DNA from: CAIQJJ01 sp964606085
GTDB taxonomy: Bacteria; Chloroflexota; Anaerolineae; Anaerolineales; UBA4823
Direction: 5' to 3'
NCBI GenBank assembly: GCA_964606085.1
Contig: CAZSFD010000072.1
Coordinates: 1 to 26,795, forward strand
DNA length: 26,795 bases
The position numbers and the translations under genes are program-made. Each line of letters begins with the position of its first letter. The first letter of the stretch is position 1. Positions 25,875-26,795 of the stretch are shown one piece after another. The notes under the pieces were generated by a model that worked only from the letters and a program-made list of their open reading frames with translations, did not search any database and was not told where the DNA came from.

Positions 25875-25926
25875 ACCCGGTAGCAGACCACCCGGGTTAG
25901 CGACGCTCTTTGTCGCCAAAAACTGC
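25875..25926 (+). promoter_or_regulatory. Candidate preQ1-type riboswitch with embedded hairpin
   Basis: Stem S1: ACCCGG (25875-25880) with CCGGGT (25892-25897). Its loop holds TAGCAGACCAC. GCAG of the loop (25883-25886) can pair with CTGC (25923-25926), which follows an A-rich strand CAAAAA (25917-25922). This is the H-type pseudoknot plan of preQ1-I aptamers (loop with UAGC and ACC, then A-rich strand ending ACU). Unlike compact preQ1-I, a 5-bp hairpin (GCGAC/GTCGC, 25900-25916) is inserted before the A-rich strand, as preQ1-II has. The downstream gene is a queuosine-precursor transporter. GGCGG/CCGCC and GGCTG/CAGCC helices (25927-25963) follow before the Shine-Dalgarno. No covariance test was possible. 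Confidence 0.5.
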
Positions 25927-25984
25927 GGCGGTCGTGGCTGTGCGAGCAGCCTGAACACCCGCCTCACCAAAACAGGAGTTTGAA

Positions 25985-26737
25985 ATGAGCAAACAAGCGA
26001 ATCAGCAAATCAGCGAGTCAGCGATCCCCCAATCCATCCATCACAAATACCTCGATGCGATCACCGCCTTCTTCGTCACCGTGCTGGTGGTCAGCAATAT
26101 CGCCTCGTCAGCGAAGATCATAGACCTCGGCTTCGGCATCGCTGGTGTGCCCATGGCCTTCGACGCCGGCACGCTGCTCTTCCCGGTCAGCTACATCTTT
26201 GGCGATATTCTCACCGAAGTGTACGGCTACCGGCGTTCGCGGCGGGTGATTTGGCTGGGCTTTGGCTGTCTGGTGCTGACGGCGCTGGTGTTTGCGGCGG
26301 TCAGTGCCTTGCCCGGCGAAGCACAGTGGCAGGAGTATGCCGGGCAGGTGGCCTACCTGGCGATCTTGGGCGGCATCAGCAGCGGCGGCATCGTGCTGGC
26401 CAGCCTGGCCGGTTATTGGAGCGGGGAGTTTTCCAATTCGTTCGTGCTGGCAAAGATGAAAATCATCACCGGCGGGCGGCATTTGTGGATGCGTACCATC
26501 GGCAGCACGTTGGTGGGGCAGGTGGTAGATACGCTGGCGTTTTTCGTCGTGGCCTGCCTGTTTGGCGTGTTCCCCTGGACGTTGTTCGTCACGCTGGTCT
26601 TGACCAATTACCTGTTCAAGTGCGCCGTCGAGGCGCTGATGACCCCCATCACCTACCTGGCCGTCAACCGGCTAAAACGCGCCGAAGGGGTGGATGTGTA
26701 CGATATCGGCACTGATTTCAACCCGTTTAAGGGCTAG
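25985..26737 (+). CDS. yhhQ: Queuosine-precursor transporter, YhhQ/VUT family
   Basis: A 250-aa membrane protein with about six helices. The family hallmark lies in AGTLLFPVSYIFGDILTEVYGYRRSRRVIW (two halves: FPVSYIFGD and LTEVYGYRRSR). It imports preQ0/preQ1 or queuine for tRNA wobble queuosine. AGGAG (25974-25978) lies 6 bases before the ATG. The first 20 or so residues (SKQANQQISESAIPQS) are encoded by degenerate 8-bp CGAATCAG-type repeats and look like recent low-complexity growth. The structured leader suggests control by the transported precursor. No queuosine biosynthesis gene is in the window. Confidence 0.88.
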   Translation: MSKQANQQISESAIPQSIHHKYLDAITAFFVTVLVVSNIASSAKIIDLGFGIAGVPMAFDAGTLLFPVSYIFGDILTEVYGYRRSRRVIWLGFGCLVLTALVFAAVSALPGEAQWQEYAGQVAYLAILGGISSGGIVLASLAGYWSGEFSNSFVLAKMKIITGGRHLWMRTIGSTLVGQVVDTLAFFVVACLFGVFPWTLFVTLVLTNYLFKCAVEALMTPITYLAVNRLKRAEGVDVYDIGTDFNPFKG

Positions 26738-26793
26738 AAAAGTATCTTTTCAATAAAACGGGGCAGAAGGTGCAACGCACTTGGTTTTGGCCC
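26737..26793. repeat. Small hairpins after the transporter gene at the window edge
   Basis: GAAAAG-TAT-CTTTTC (26737-26751) directly overlaps the stop region. AGGTGC-AAC-GCACTT (26768-26782) is nested in GGGC...GCCC (26761-26764 with 26790-26793). They may end the transcript or be a dispersed repeat. The window ends here. Confidence 0.3.
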
Positions 26794-26795
26794 GA

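Overview
GC-rich bacterial sequence with tightly packed genes. The overall look suggests a Chloroflexota (Anaerolineae-like) genome. The hints are orphan GAF-domain histidine kinases, a membrane-anchored C39-like/TPR protein, a TtuA/TtuB pair, the Rhizobium-type asparaginase II family, several apparently leaderless genes, and short 7-bp tandem tracts in many spacers. The taxonomy is inferred; there is no rRNA or other marker in the window. No tRNA, rRNA, CRISPR array, insertion sequence or prophage gene was seen. No gene-free stretch exceeds about 270 bases.

Layout. 72-962 (-) is a zinc/manganese-type solute-binding lipoprotein. It is divergent from 1097-2356 (+), a membrane-anchored C39-like peptidase with TPRs. 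Next is holB (2417-3457). A same-strand run follows: GAF-GAF-PAS histidine kinase, degenerate metallo-beta-lactamase-fold protein, asparaginase II, endonuclease III, second GAF histidine kinase and PH-like membrane protein (3548-10796). The spacer 10797-11062 holds a candidate small RNA ending in a textbook intrinsic terminator, then the clpB promoter. clpB (11063-13639), a four-helix membrane protein of unknown function (13815-14810) and ruvB (14837-15880) follow. A THUMP-like methyltransferase (15902-17110, -) converges on ruvB.

The most coherent unit is 17163-24523. A secreted helical protein, an OmpR/PhoB-type response regulator and a membrane histidine kinase (+ strand) face a MacA/MacB-like ABC exporter of membrane-fusion lipoprotein, ATPase and double-FtsX permease (- strand). 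The two operons meet tail to tail with one base between the stop codons. Both start behind tandem GTTA-type repeats with an exact 11-bp period, the geometry used by PhoB-family regulators. I infer one envelope-stress or efflux regulon.

The right end holds tRNA-modification genes. A ThiS-like sulfur carrier ending in Gly-Gly (TtuB-like) lies just before a TtuA-like tRNA thiolase. They are followed by a YhhQ-family queuosine-precursor transporter. The transporter has a structured leader that folds on paper as a preQ1-type H-pseudoknot with an extra embedded hairpin, a candidate variant riboswitch. Functions are assigned by motif recognition alone; no database search was run.
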